From Bifidobacterium breve (lineage in GTDB: Bacteria; Actinomycetota; Actinomycetes; Nanopelagicales; Nanopelagicaceae): a stretch of DNA of 38,662 nucleotides. Within the stretch, counting starts at the first letter, position 1. Every line of letters starts with the position of its first letter. Location of the stretch: the NCBI GenBank assembly GCA_945866305.1, contig CAMBGS010000007.1:1-38662 (forward strand), read 5' to 3'. This document shows, in pieces, positions 19,134-29,600 of this stretch. Both the position numbers and the translations under genes were made by a program. The notes beneath the pieces are model-generated. The model was given only the letters and a program-made list of their open reading frames with translations. It was not told the origin of the DNA and did not search any database.

Positions 19134-22100
19134 CTAAGCAGATTCAGAATCGCGCAAGCGCTGTGAAATAACTTCCGTAACGCCATCACCGCGCATGGTT
19201 ACGCCATAGAGCGAATCGGCAATCTCCATAGTGCGTTTCTGGTGGGTAATGATGATCAACTGAGAACTTTCGCGAAGCTCTTCGAGAATGACCAGCAAGC
19301 GACCCAGGTTTACATCATCCAGTGCCGCTTCAACTTCATCGAGGACGTAGAAAGGACTTGGGCGCGCTTTAAATATCGCAACCAGCATCGCAACGGCGGT
19401 CAGTGATTTCTGTCCACCAGAAAGTAGCGATAGTCGCTTGATTCTGGTTCCGGGAGGACGGGCCTCCACATCTACACCAGTATTTAGAAGATCATCTGGG
19501 TTGGTAAGGATCAGGCGACCGTCACCACCTGGGAAGAGGCGGGCAAAGATATTTTCAAAGTGTTTTGCCGTTTCTTCAAATGCTTCAATAAAGATGCTCT
19601 GCACGCGATCTTCAACTTCTTTGATGATATCTAGTAGATCTTTCTTGGTGCGCTTTAAATCTTCCAATTGTTCAGCGAGGAACTTCAAACGCTCTTCCAA
19701 CGCGTTGTACTCCTCTAGCGCCAACGGATTAATCTTTCCAAGGAGAGTCAGGGAGCGTTCAGTTGCTGCCAGACGCTTCTCTTGTTGGTCGCGGCGATAA
19801 GGAATCAATTCGGTAGCAACTATCTCACCGTCATCGGTCTCAATAAATGTCGGAACGTCATTGTGCGGACCATATTCATTAACCAACGTTGTCGTATCAA
19901 CGCCTAGCTCTTCCACGCACTTTGTTTCGAGCGCTTCGATGCGCATGCGTTGTTCTGCTCTGGCGATTTCATCTTTATGAACGGAGGAAGTAAGTTGTTC
20001 TAGCTGCGTTGCGAGTTCACGACTGCGTGCGCGCACAGTAAGTGTTTCACCTTCACGATCAGAGCGCGATGCTTCTAATCTGGCACGCTCGGTTGCTGCT
20101 TTTGCGATTGAGCGTTCAATATGGATTAGCGCTTCATAGGCTGCTTCAGCGATCGCAGATGAAATAAGCGCACCGCGTGCGCGTGCCCCACGTCGCGATA
20201 CAGCTCGGGCAGATGCTTCGCGCTCGGCGCTGGCAGAATCTTCTAACGCTTTTGCGCGCGCTGAAAGAGAGTCAACTCGCTCTTCGCTAGTGCGTACTGC
20301 CAGTCGCGCTTCGACTTCTGCTGTTCTTGCAAGGGAGACTTGGTTGCGAAGGGTTTCGGCAGCGCTGTGATCCGGCTCTGCAGTTTCGCCACGTTGCTGT
20401 AATTGTGCAGATGCAATGGAGAGTTCATTCTCGTCGCGACCTTTTGCGGCGCTGGCTTCAGCGATAGCCGAATCGAGTCGCTCTACTTCGGCGCTGGCAG
20501 ACTTCATATTCTGTCCGGAGACCGCAAGTTGTTCAGTTAGCGCAGCAATTAGTGCATCTGACTCATTTAACTTTGAAAGTGCAATGTCAAAGGCGCTTTG
20601 CTTGGAGTCTACTTCACTCTGTGCGGTAACTATTTCAAATTTCAGGCGATCACAGTTGTGGGTTAGTGCTTCTAGCTTCTTTGTTAAATCCTGTATTAGT
20701 GCATTTATCTCAATCAAAGATGTAGATGATGCAGATCCACCTCGTGCGCGTTTTGCAGTAATAACATCGCCGTCGCGTGTTACGACAGTTAGGCCTGGAT
20801 TTGAACGCAAGATTGATTCAGCATCTCGGGCGCTTTCTACTACGACAATTGAGCCAAGAAGTGAGGAGAGCAATTCTCCGATTTCTGAAGATCTCACATA
20901 ATTTGCTAGTGGTGTAAGTCCAAATGGAATTGCCGGAGCTGTGTGCGAACCAGGTTCGTAGACTAAGACATCGGCTTTTCCTAAATTTTCACTGCGCAAA
21001 GTTGTGAGTGCGCTTACTGCTGAATTCAAATCCCTAACAACCACAGCATCGGATAGTGTTCCCAGCGCTGCAGCGGTAGCCGCTTCCCAACCGTTATCGA
21101 TATTAATGAGCGAAGCCACGCTGCCAAGCAGCGATAGGCCACGAGAATCACGCATCAGGGCTGCTCCCCCATCGCGAGATTGCGAAGTTAATTGCATCGC
21201 CTCCAGCTTTGATTCAGTAGCATTTCGTTCACGATCGGCTGCGCGTTCTGCATCAACCAACGTTGCTAAATCAACTTTTGCTTTATCTAGCCCATTTTTT
21301 GCAACTTCAAATTGAGAATCTAAACCGAGCTCACCGGCATCGGCTCCTGCAATATCCATCTCGTAAGTTGAATATTCCCGTTGCGCACTTTCCGCGCGAG
21401 ATTGTGCTTCATCACGAGCTTTAACCAAACGCGCGATCTCTTCGGCGATTGCATCTAACCGCGCCGCTAGAGATTTGATATGGCCTTCTTGGCGGGCGGT
21501 TCCTTCGCGCTGATCTGCGATAGCGCGCATCGCGGCGGCGATCTTATCTTCCTCGGCTTTTAACAAAGCCTCCGCGTTAGCCAAATCTTGAGTGGTCTTG
21601 GCTAATGAATTTCTAGAACTTTCTATACCTACGCGCAGTTGCGCTTCCTCAAGGCGTAACGCTGCTGCTTCTTGGTCAAGTGCTTCTGGATCACGGCCTG
21701 CGTTACGCGCTTCTTCCGCTTCTTCAGCCAAGAAACGTGAGCGTTCTTGCGCAAGAGATTGAGTTCCGCGGAATTTTTCACGCAGTGCGCTAAGAGAGTA
21801 GAAATTTTCTTGAGCCGCAATTAGCAACGGACTTTCAAACGCTGCTTGGGCATCTAGCGCCTCTTCACGCAAGCGTACTTTCTCATTTTCTGCTTCGACA
21901 AGTGAGCGACGTTCGCGTAAAGCGGTTTCATCTGCAACTTCAGCATCAAGAGTCTTGGAGAGTGAGATGTAATCATCGGCCAGCAAACGTAACTTTGCAT
22001 CACGCAAATCCGCTTGGATCGTCGCAGCTTTCTTTGCAACTTCGGCTTGTTTTCCCAATGGGCGAAGTTGGCGGCGCAATTCAACAGTCAAATCTTGTAC

Positions 22101-22670
22101 GCGCGCTAAATTAGCTTGCATTGAATCTAGCTTGCGCAACGCTTTTTCTTTACGCTTGCGATGCTTTAAAACACCAGCTGCTTCTTCAATAAATCCACGG
22201 CGTTCCTCAGGCGTGGCCATCAAAATTGCATCTATCTGACCTTGGCCAACGATTACGTGCATTTCGCGACCGATGCCGGAATCACTCAGCAACTCTTGAA
22301 TATCTAACAAGCGTGATGCTTCACCATTTATTTGGTACTCACTCTGACCGTTACGGAAAAGAATGCGAGAAATAGTTACTTCTGTGTAATCAATGGGTAG
22401 CGCACCATCAGTGTTATCAATTGTTAGTGAAACTTCAGCGCGACCGAGCGGTGCTCTTCCACTGGTTCCGGCAAAGATGACATCTTCCATCTTTCCACCG
22501 CGTAATGACTTTGCGCCTTGCTCGCCCATAACCCAAGTGAGCGCGTCCACAACATTTGATTTACCCGAACCGTTAGGGCCGACCACACAGGTGATACCTG
22601 GCTCTAGGCGGAGCGTGGTCGCCGAGGCAAAGGACTTAAAGCCCTTCAGCGTAATGCTCTTTAAATACAC
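19134..22670 (-). CDS. smc: Chromosome segregation protein SMC
   Basis: N-terminal LKGFKSFASATTLRLEPGITCVVGPNGSGKSNVVDAL; C-terminal LSGGQKSLTAVAMLVAIF..FYVLDEVEAALDD; coiled coil and hinge. Confidence 0.97.
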   Translation of the reverse strand: MYLKSITLKGFKSFASATTLRLEPGITCVVGPNGSGKSNVVDALTWVMGEQGAKSLRGGKMEDVIFAGTSGRAPLGRAEVSLTIDNTDGALPIDYTEVTISRILFRNGQSEYQINGEASRLLDIQELLSDSGIGREMHVIVGQGQIDAILMATPEERRGFIEEAAGVLKHRKRKEKALRKLDSMQANLARVQDLTVELRRQLRPLGKQAEVAKKAATIQADLRDAKLRLLADDYISLSKTLDAEVADETALRERRSLVEAENEKVRLREEALDAQAAFESPLLIAAQENFYSLSALREKFRGTQSLAQERSRFLAEEAEEARNAGRDPEALDQEAAALRLEEAQLRVGIESSRNSLAKTTQDLANAEALLKAEEDKIAAAMRAIADQREGTARQEGHIKSLAARLDAIAEEIARLVKARDEAQSRAESAQREYSTYEMDIAGADAGELGLDSQFEVAKNGLDKAKVDLATLVDAERAADRERNATESKLEAMQLTSQSRDGGAALMRDSRGLSLLGSVASLINIDNGWEAATAAALGTLSDAVVVRDLNSAVSALTTLRSENLGKADVLVYEPGSHTAPAIPFGLTPLANYVRSSEIGELLSSLLGSIVVVESARDAESILRSNPGLTVVTRDGDVITAKRARGGSASSTSLIEINALIQDLTKKLEALTHNCDRLKFEIVTAQSEVDSKQSAFDIALSKLNESDALIAALTEQLAVSGQNMKSASAEVERLDSAIAEASAAKGRDENELSIASAQLQQRGETAEPDHSAAETLRNQVSLARTAEVEARLAVRTSEERVDSLSARAKALEDSASAEREASARAVSRRGARARGALISSAIAEAAYEALIHIERSIAKAATERARLEASRSDREGETLTVRARSRELATQLEQLTSSVHKDEIARAEQRMRIEALETKCVEELGVDTTTLVNEYGPHNDVPTFIETDDGEIVATELIPYRRDQQEKRLAATERSLTLLGKINPLALEEYNALEERLKFLAEQLEDLKRTKKDLLDIIKEVEDRVQSIFIEAFEETAKHFENIFARLFPGGDGRLILTNPDDLLNTGVDVEARPPGTRIKRLSLLSGGQKSLTAVAMLVAIFKARPSPFYVLDEVEAALDDVNLGRLLVILEELRESSQLIIITHQKRTMEIADSLYGVTMRGDGVTEVISQRLRDSESA

Positions 22671-22724
22671 GGCGTAAACCTACCGTTTAGGTGGCGTCTT
22701 CATATACGTGACGCGAGTGAAGTA

Positions 22725-23402
22725 CTACTTGAGGGTTGCGAGAATTTCAAATGCCGAACGAGCGGCTGATTGTTCGGCTTCGCGTTTGCTCTTGCCAATT
22801 CCTTCTGCGATCGCCTCACCAGAAACCATTGCTATCGCTGTAAAACTCTTATCGTGATCTGGTCCAGTTTCAGTAACTTGATATTCCAAAGTTCCCTTAC
22901 CAAGGGATGAAACTAATTCTTGCAGCGCAGTCTTTCCATCCAGCCCTGCGCCCTTTGCCATTGCGTTTTCTAAGGTCTCATTAATTAAAGAGCGAACTAC
23001 TTCTGTAGTGCTTGCAAATCCGAGTTCCAAATAGATTGCGCCAATTAGCGCTTCTAGGGCATCTGCAAGGAGTGAATTTTTATCACGCCCGCCGGTTACT
23101 TCTTCGCCTTTGCCAAGACGTATGTATTTACCAAGATCTAAGGTGCGCGCAATATCGGCGAGCGCACGCATATTCACAATGCCAGAACGAAGCGGAGATA
23201 GACGAGATTCATCTAAATCTGGATAACGTAGGTAAAGTTCTTCCGTAACAATTAAACCCAATACCGAATCACCTAAAAATTCCAGGCGTTCGTTGGTTTC
23301 TTGCAAGCCAGTTTCATAAGCAAAAGAGCGATGGGTAAAAGCTAACTCGAGCAATTCGGGCGAAATAGAAATCCCGAGTCGCGAAGTTAAAGGTGAGTAC
23401 AG
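22725..23402 (-). CDS. rnc: Ribonuclease III, probably initiating at CTG (23400-23402)
   Basis: LAFTHRSFAYE, NERLEFLGDSVLGLIV, dsRBD at C-terminus. Extended in-frame N-terminus LYSPLTSRLGISISPEL; AGAGG SD at 23409-23413 six nt before CTG. The ORF track begins at TTG 23354. Confidence 0.9.
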   Translation of the reverse strand: MYSPLTSRLGISISPELLELAFTHRSFAYETGLQETNERLEFLGDSVLGLIVTEELYLRYPDLDESRLSPLRSGIVNMRALADIARTLDLGKYIRLGKGEEVTGGRDKNSLLADALEALIGAIYLELGFASTTEVVRSLINETLENAMAKGAGLDGKTALQELVSSLGKGTLEYQVTETGPDHDKSFTAIAMVSGEAIAEGIGKSKREAEQSAARSAFEILATLK

Positions 23403-23403
23403 A

Positions 23404-23577
23404 TCAGACCTCTAGTACCTGACGGCGGTTATATGTTCCGCATGTTGGGCAAGCTGTATGAGTCAACTTTGGTTGTTGGCACTGTGGACATGCTGCAAGT
23501 GATGCTGCAGTTGTCTTCCACATGGCGCGGCGTGAGCGTGTCTTCGAACGAGACATCTTTCGCTTTGGTACTGGCAC
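23404..23577 (-). CDS. rpmF: Ribosomal protein bL32 (zinc-ribbon, C+ form)
   Basis: MPVPKRKMSRSKTRSRRAMWK...CPQCQQPKLTHTACPTCGTYNRRQ; GTG start with AAGGA SD. Confidence 0.95.
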   Translation of the reverse strand: MPVPKRKMSRSKTRSRRAMWKTTAASLAACPQCQQPKLTHTACPTCGTYNRRQVLEV

Positions 23578-23645
23578 GGTAATCGTCCTTAATCTCAACT
23601 TACCTCGGGCAAAGTGTGCTCAAGGCTAACTGGGAGAAGTATCCC

Positions 23646-24242
23646 TTATTCATCCGAATTCTTAAAATCCAAGCCTGCCAGCCCAGCCCAGCGAGCGTCA
23701 ATTACCTCGTGGGCATGGCCTTCTGGCAACTTCTCCCACTTCTCACCGCAATCTGGACATAGCCCGAGACACTCTTCCGAACAAAGTGGGTTTACCGGCA
23801 GATCTAGAACAATTGCATCACGAATCGGAATTTCTAGGTTCATTTCATTGCCATCGAGCCAGAGTTCATCAACTGCATCTAGATCAATTTCATCGGAAGT
23901 ATCCGTCCGCGATGAGTGCTTCTTTCGCTTTCCGCCTTTATCGTTAGTAGGTTCATAGCGATATAGCTCTTGAATCTTGCGCTCAACGGTAATTTCGACA
24001 GGGTCTAGACAGCGAATACATTCACCTTTGGCTATCGCATATATATCAGCGCTTAACAAGATTCCTTCTGCAACAGATTCCAGTCGCATATCTACTTCAA
24101 TAACATCCCCAGCTGGAACAGCCACTAACGGAACGCCTACCGCTTCCAAAATTTCGAGGTCTAGCTGATATTCCTTCATCTCCCCAGCGCGGCGAGGGAG
24201 CTCATGGGTATTAAATTGAAATACCTGAGATGCGCGGTTCAT
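23646..24242 (-). CDS. DUF177/YceD family protein
   Basis: CIRCLDPVEI, DLPVNPLCSEECLGLCPDCGE; adjacent to rpmF as usual. Confidence 0.9.
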   Translation of the reverse strand: MNRASQVFQFNTHELPRRAGEMKEYQLDLEILEAVGVPLVAVPAGDVIEVDMRLESVAEGILLSADIYAIAKGECIRCLDPVEITVERKIQELYRYEPTNDKGGKRKKHSSRTDTSDEIDLDAVDELWLDGNEMNLEIPIRDAIVLDLPVNPLCSEECLGLCPDCGEKWEKLPEGHAHEVIDARWAGLAGLDFKNSDE

Positions 24243-24272
24243 TTTCTAAATCTTTATGTGGCTTTACTGGAA

Positions 24273-24755
24273 TTACTTGTCGTCGGCTAGTTGCGAGAGT
24301 ACATCTTTATCGTTTCCGCCATCTAACCGATCACGACCGCGTGCGACCGCGTCCATAGTCTTATTGAGGATAACTTCCAAAGTGGCAAGTCGGCCATCGA
24401 TATAACTCTCTACTTCTGCGCGCTCATCGGCGGCTTGTGCACGCGCATCATCAAGAATTCGCTGTGCCTCATCCCGCGCGGCTTGCACGATTGCAGTTTG
24501 CTCAATCATGCGGGCAACTTCTTCGCGCGCAGAGGCAATCAGCTGCTCAGAACTAGAACGTCCTTCTTCCATTAAAGAATCACGCTTAGTTAAAATCTCT
24601 TCGGCGCGGAACAGATCCTGAGGAAGTGCTTCGCGGGCACCATCTAAAATTTCTAACATTTCGCTACGGTGAACGACGCAGGATGCAGAAAGTGGAACGC
24701 CACGTGCTTCTTCAACGAGAGTGATGGCGGTATTTAACTTTTCGATTGAATCCAT
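24273..24755 (-). CDS. Coiled-coil cell-division protein of the SepIVA (DivIVA-domain-like, Rv2927c) family
   Basis: Long charged coiled coil, often misannotated as ATP synthase subunit b-like; located next to YceD-rpmF-rnc as Rv2927c is in mycobacteria. Confidence 0.7.
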   Translation of the reverse strand: MDSIEKLNTAITLVEEARGVPLSASCVVHRSEMLEILDGAREALPQDLFRAEEILTKRDSLMEEGRSSSEQLIASAREEVARMIEQTAIVQAARDEAQRILDDARAQAADERAEVESYIDGRLATLEVILNKTMDAVARGRDRLDGGNDKDVLSQLADDK

Positions 24756-24756
24756 T

Positions 24757-25236
24757 TTACTTCCCTGCTACTCGGGCTTTGAGCGCATCATTTACGATGC
24801 CTGGAACCATAGATGAAACATCGCCACCGAAATGTGCGAGCTCCTTAACAATTGATGATGATAGAAATGAATGTGCGGGTGCTGTAGCCATAAACATAGT
24901 TTCAACACCGGAACCTTGCAAATTTACCTGCGCCATTTGCAATTCGTAATCAAAATCGGTGACCGCACGGAGTCCCTTTACGATCGCTTGAACAGAATTG
25001 GTTTTGCAGTAATCAACTAGCAAGCCGTGCCAAGAATCCACTTTAACGTTCTTAAAGTGAGCAGTTGTTTGACGAATCATTTCCATACGTTCTTCTACAG
25101 TGAAAAGTGATGCTTTAGTGCGGTTAGCCAGTACCGCCACAATTACTTCATCAAATTGCCCGCTGGCGCGCTCGATGATATCCATGTGCCCAAAAGTGAT
25201 CGGATCAAAAGATCCCGGGCAAACAGCGCGCTTCAT
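24757..25236 (-). CDS. coaD: Phosphopantetheine adenylyltransferase
   Basis: MKRAVCPGSFDPITFGHMDIIERA; FLSSSIVKELAHFGGDVSSMVP. Confidence 0.97.
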   Translation of the reverse strand: MKRAVCPGSFDPITFGHMDIIERASGQFDEVIVAVLANRTKASLFTVEERMEMIRQTTAHFKNVKVDSWHGLLVDYCKTNSVQAIVKGLRAVTDFDYELQMAQVNLQGSGVETMFMATAPAHSFLSSSIVKELAHFGGDVSSMVPGIVNDALKARVAGK

Positions 25237-25265
25237 AGACCAAACGCTAGCAACGAATCGAAACC

Positions 25266-25853
25266 TTATCCATTCTCAGGCTCAATTTCGGCTGGAGCGC
25301 CGTAGAAAATGGTCGCTTGGCCGTAATTCTTTTCTCGAACTGCAATATAACCATGCGGCCAGGAAATTTCCTTAACCCGTGAATTTCTCTCAATTGCAAT
25401 CAGCGCTTGCTGATCTAAGAAGCCACCATCGTGTAGCTGAATCAAAGTTTCTATGACATCTAAATCTTCTGCTTCGTATGGCGGATCGATATAAACGAAG
25501 TGGTATTTAGCAAATGGCGGATCTTGCAGAAATCTATGAACGCTCATCCCGTATAAGTGAAAAACTCCTGGGCATTGTGCCGATTTAATTCCCTCATAAT
25601 TTGCCGCAATGCTTTTTTGGGCTTGCTCATCTTTCTCGACTGCGTGAACTATCGCAGCACCCCTAGAAAGTGATTCGAGCGCAATTGCCCCAGTACCGGC
25701 ATAAAGATCAAGCACATTCAATCCCTCCAGCCCACCGAATTCAGAAGTCAGGGTTGAAAATAAAGCTTCGCGGGCGCGATCAGATGTGGGACGAGTAGCG
25801 GATGCAACTGAAGGGATATTTCTACCTTTTGCGCTACCAGCAATAATGCGCAT
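25266..25853 (-). CDS. rsmD: 16S rRNA (guanine966-N2)-methyltransferase
   Basis: MRIIAGSAKGRNI, RPTSDRAREALFSTL, VLDLYAGTGAIALESLSRGA, IDPPY. Confidence 0.95.
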   Translation of the reverse strand: MRIIAGSAKGRNIPSVASATRPTSDRAREALFSTLTSEFGGLEGLNVLDLYAGTGAIALESLSRGAAIVHAVEKDEQAQKSIAANYEGIKSAQCPGVFHLYGMSVHRFLQDPPFAKYHFVYIDPPYEAEDLDVIETLIQLHDGGFLDQQALIAIERNSRVKEISWPHGYIAVREKNYGQATIFYGAPAEIEPENG

Positions 25854-25857
25854 GAAG

Positions 25858-28029
25858 TTATCCCTTATCTATAAATTCTGCGGCAGCATCTGCCTGCAAT
25901 TTAATTAACTCTTCTTTTAGCAAAGGATACCTAGTTAATTCTGGGTCTTCTGCCAATAGCTCTGCTGCAATTTGGCGCGCGTTTTCGATCAAAGTTTCAT
26001 CGCGCAAAACTCGTAGCAATCGTAGATGTGAACGAGATCCTGATTGAGTTGCGCCAAGTACATCGCCTTCTCGCCGTTGCTCAAGGTCGATGCGCGAGAG
26101 TTCAAAACCATCTTGAGTTTTGCTGACAGCTTCTAATCTTTCTCTTGCAGAACTTTCAATTGGGGCAGATGTGACTAGGAGGCATAGTCCAGGTGAGGTT
26201 CCTCGTCCTACGCGACCACGTAACTGATGTAGCTGTGATACGCCAAATCGGTCGGCATCCATAATCACCATCACTGTGGCATTGGGTACATCCACTCCAA
26301 CTTCAATAACTGTGGTTGAAATCAGGACATCTATTTCACCTGCTGCAAATGCCTGCATCGTCGCGCTTTTAACATCGCTGCTCTGTCTGCCGTGTAACGG
26401 CGCAATTCGCAAGCCTTTTAGCGGACCCGATTGCAGTTTTGGCCCTAAATCTTCAACTGATGCGATATCGGGTGAACTCTCTCCATATAAGAAATCAAGA
26501 TCGGCATCTTCTGATGTCCCGGCGGAAATTCGTGGAGCGACAATGTAGGCCTGATTGCCTTGTGCGACTTCTTCTCTAATTCGTTCCCAAGTGCGTTCTA
26601 AGAATGTTGGTTTCTCTAGCGTTGGAACCAGGTGCGTTGTGATTGGCTGACGGCCTAATGGAAGTTCGCGCAGAGTTGAGACATCTAAATCACCAAAGAC
26701 AGTCATTGCCACTGTTCGTGGAATTGGTGTTGCCGTCATTACTAAGAGATGCGGTGGATTAACTGCTTTAGTTTTTAGTGCATCTCGTTGCTCCACACCA
26801 AATCGATGCTGTTCATCTACAACAATCAGTCCCAAATCTGCAAAAGTCACAGATTCACCAAGTAAAGCATGTGTGCCAATTATGATTCCGGCTTGACCGG
26901 ATGCGGCAAGCGCCAAAGCATCTTTGCGCGATGCCGCACTTTGCGAACCTGTTAACAAGGTAACTTGTGTTGCATTATCAACGCCGCCCAGCATTCCACC
27001 CTGTGCCAGTGGTCCCAATAACTTTTCAATTGTTCGCAGATGCTGCGCCGCCAGTACTTCAGTAGGTGCCAGCAGCGCAGCCTGTCCCCCGCTATCAATA
27101 ACTGCCAACATTGCACGTAAGGCAACCACCGTTTTACCAGAACCTACTTCTCCTTGCAGCAAACGATGCATCGGATATGGCGCCGCCAAATCTTCTTCAA
27201 TTTCTCTGCTCACTTGAATTTGTCCTGCTGTTAATTGCCAAGGTAATGCAGCATCAAATGCACTCAGAATTCCAGAGCTCTTCGCTTTTCTAGAGGTTGC
27301 CTTAAGTGCCCGCAGTTGCGCGCGCCGTTCCAAAAGAAGTAGTTGCATAAGAAGCGCTTCATCAAAGGTAATTCGCTCACGTGATTTCTCAGCGCTATCT
27401 AGATCAACTGGATTGTGAATCTGCGCTATCGCTTGTTGCAGAGTTGGATATCCGCGCTCAGCCAAGATTCTTTCGGGGATGAAGTCTGTGATTTCATCTA
27501 AGCCACCGATCACCAAATTAATACATTGCGCGATCTTCCAAGAGGGTAATTTTGCACTCGCCGGGTACATCGGAATAAATTTTCCGGCAAAGTCGGCAAC
27601 TGCTGAATCAACATCATCACCATCAGGAATCAATTCGTAATCGGGGTGTGCAAGTTGTCGCTTGCCGTTAAAAACTCCAACTTTGCCAGCAAAGAGCCCC
27701 TGACGGCCGACTCGCAAATCTTTCTCACGCCAAGCTTGATTAAAGAAGGTAAGTGACATCTTGGCACTTCCATCGGTAACTATCACTTCAAGGATGCTGC
27801 CTTTGCGGGCGTGTAATTTGCGAGAGGTGGAGCTAAAGATTTCAGCAAGGACAGTTACCTCATCGCCCTCTTTTAATTCGGCGATATCACTCAACTCACC
27901 ACGCACTAAATATCTTCGCGGATAGTGATGAAGTAAATCCGAAAGGGTCTTATAGCCGAAAACGGTTGTTAAAACCTTTGCAGTGCGGTCACCTACGACG
28001 TTTGCTAATTTGGAGTCGAGGCTGGCCAT
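25858..28029 (-). CDS. recG: ATP-dependent DNA helicase RecG
   Basis: LLQGEVGSGKTVVALRAML, VVDEQHRFGVEQR, MTATPIPRT, LRGRVGRG; start at MASLDSKLANVVGDRT (28029). Confidence 0.96.
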   Translation of the reverse strand: MASLDSKLANVVGDRTAKVLTTVFGYKTLSDLLHHYPRRYLVRGELSDIAELKEGDEVTVLAEIFSSTSRKLHARKGSILEVIVTDGSAKMSLTFFNQAWREKDLRVGRQGLFAGKVGVFNGKRQLAHPDYELIPDGDDVDSAVADFAGKFIPMYPASAKLPSWKIAQCINLVIGGLDEITDFIPERILAERGYPTLQQAIAQIHNPVDLDSAEKSRERITFDEALLMQLLLLERRAQLRALKATSRKAKSSGILSAFDAALPWQLTAGQIQVSREIEEDLAAPYPMHRLLQGEVGSGKTVVALRAMLAVIDSGGQAALLAPTEVLAAQHLRTIEKLLGPLAQGGMLGGVDNATQVTLLTGSQSAASRKDALALAASGQAGIIIGTHALLGESVTFADLGLIVVDEQHRFGVEQRDALKTKAVNPPHLLVMTATPIPRTVAMTVFGDLDVSTLRELPLGRQPITTHLVPTLEKPTFLERTWERIREEVAQGNQAYIVAPRISAGTSEDADLDFLYGESSPDIASVEDLGPKLQSGPLKGLRIAPLHGRQSSDVKSATMQAFAAGEIDVLISTTVIEVGVDVPNATVMVIMDADRFGVSQLHQLRGRVGRGTSPGLCLLVTSAPIESSARERLEAVSKTQDGFELSRIDLEQRREGDVLGATQSGSRSHLRLLRVLRDETLIENARQIAAELLAEDPELTRYPLLKEELIKLQADAAAEFIDKG

Positions 28030-28034
28030 GCCGC

Positions 28035-29600
28035 CTATTCTCTCGCGAGTGTGATCGTTCGTCCTGCTATGCCCCACCCCGAATGAGTGATTATCAGCAA
28101 AGCGCGGTCGGTGAACTCTTCCAGCACTCGTTTTTCGATGCGCATCGCAAGACTCTCGTCGAGATGTTCGGTCGGTTCATCCAATATCAATATGGTTGCT
28201 GGAGATAGCAATACACGCGCCAAACCGAGTCGCTTCGCCTCGCCCCCAGAGAGCGGTCTTCCGAAATCTCCAACTAAGGCATCGAGTGATAAATGATCTA
28301 GTTCTACGATTTCAAGTATGTGGTTTAGTTTTCCATCAAGAGCAGTTTGATCAGCAATCTTTAGATTTTCACGAATACTGGTGTTGAAAATATGTCCTTG
28401 CTGGAGTGATCCAGCAATTATCTGACTCAAATTAGAAATGCTCGAAATTTCACATCCATTCACCGTTGCGCTACCTCTGTAAGGCAGAGCGCCAAGTAGC
28501 CCAAGCGCTAGCGTTGATTTACCAACACCGCTTGGACCTCGAAGGACGATCGAATTGCCCGGTGTGATCGTGAAAGAAACTGGTTTCATAAAGCTCTTGC
28601 CCCAGGAAACTTGTATTTCCCTGACCGTAAGTTCTTTTACTCGCTCAAGTAAGGAGGCTTTGAAATGAAGGTTTTTATCTTCGAGAGCGGAAATACTCTC
28701 GATTCTTTCTTGGGCAACTAACATTTTTCCAGCGGCAAAGAGGTTGGGATACCAAGCGGTGATGGACTCAAAAAATACAAGCGGCAAGAAAATTAACATT
28801 GCAATTCCTACGAGCGCTATTTCTCCTTGGATCTGCAAATCTCTAGCAATCCAAAGCCCAGAGGTGATTGATGTGCCGATCATTAGTAAGGTAACCAGAT
28901 TTACGATAGAACTTCTTCGCGCCAAATTCTTTTCAGTTTTTAGCAGCTCCTGTTCGCTCTTATGCGACTGGCCAAGCAATTTATCTAGATAGCCATAAAT
29001 TCTCGCTTCAATGGCTCCATCTGTAGCGTCGACAATCGACTGGGCGTAAACGCCTTCTATCTCTTCAATCTGCTGCGCACTGATCCTGCAAATTTTCTTA
29101 ATGGTCCAAGGAATAATCCAGAGCGAAAGTATTGCGGCAGGAATACTGAAATATAGAGATTCTTTACGAATCCAATATCCAACAATGACACCGGTTCCAA
29201 CTGCAAGAATCGCGGATCGATAAGGCAAAGTAACTCGGAGTTGGAACTCTTGCGCCCGTTCGACATCGTCGACAATCGCTTTCACGGTCTTACCTGAGTT
29301 CAGGTCTCGTGATAGTTCGACTCCACTATTACTGAGCTTGTCGAAGAGGTGCACTCTTAAATTTGTAAGTTCCTTAAAAACCGCCTCATGACTGAGGATT
29401 CTCTCTGCGTAACGAGCAACTGAACGAAAAATTCCAAAGAATCTCACCAACACAATCGCTACCGTGAGAGTCAAAATGGGTGGTTGTTGCGAAGCCATCG
29501 TAATTAACCAGCCACTAGAAATAGTTAGCCCTGATCCACCAACAAAGGCCAAAGCGCCTAATAGCGCTGCCACCCACATGCGCACGCTAAGTTTCTTCAT
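28035..29600 (-). CDS. cydC: CydC-type ABC exporter subunit (TM-NBD fusion)
   Basis: N-terminal TM domain; LRGPSGVGKSTLALGLL, LSGGEAKRLGLARVLLSPATILILDEPTEHLD. Confidence 0.88.
   Translation of the reverse strand: MKKLSVRMWVAALLGALAFVGGSGLTISSGWLITMASQQPPILTLTVAIVLVRFFGIFRSVARYAERILSHEAVFKELTNLRVHLFDKLSNSGVELSRDLNSGKTVKAIVDDVERAQEFQLRVTLPYRSAILAVGTGVIVGYWIRKESLYFSIPAAILSLWIIPWTIKKICRISAQQIEEIEGVYAQSIVDATDGAIEARIYGYLDKLLGQSHKSEQELLKTEKNLARRSSIVNLVTLLMIGTSITSGLWIARDLQIQGEIALVGIAMLIFLPLVFFESITAWYPNLFAAGKMLVAQERIESISALEDKNLHFKASLLERVKELTVREIQVSWGKSFMKPVSFTITPGNSIVLRGPSGVGKSTLALGLLGALPYRGSATVNGCEISSISNLSQIIAGSLQQGHIFNTSIRENLKIADQTALDGKLNHILEIVELDHLSLDALVGDFGRPLSGGEAKRLGLARVLLSPATILILDEPTEHLDESLAMRIEKRVLEEFTDRALLIITHSGWGIAGRTITLARE

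Noticed and set aside
20416-20901. 161-aa plus-strand ORF and similar ones at 7042-7491 and 12112-12537
   Set aside because: Antisense to smc, hflX and the desaturase; codon-bias shadows without homology signals.
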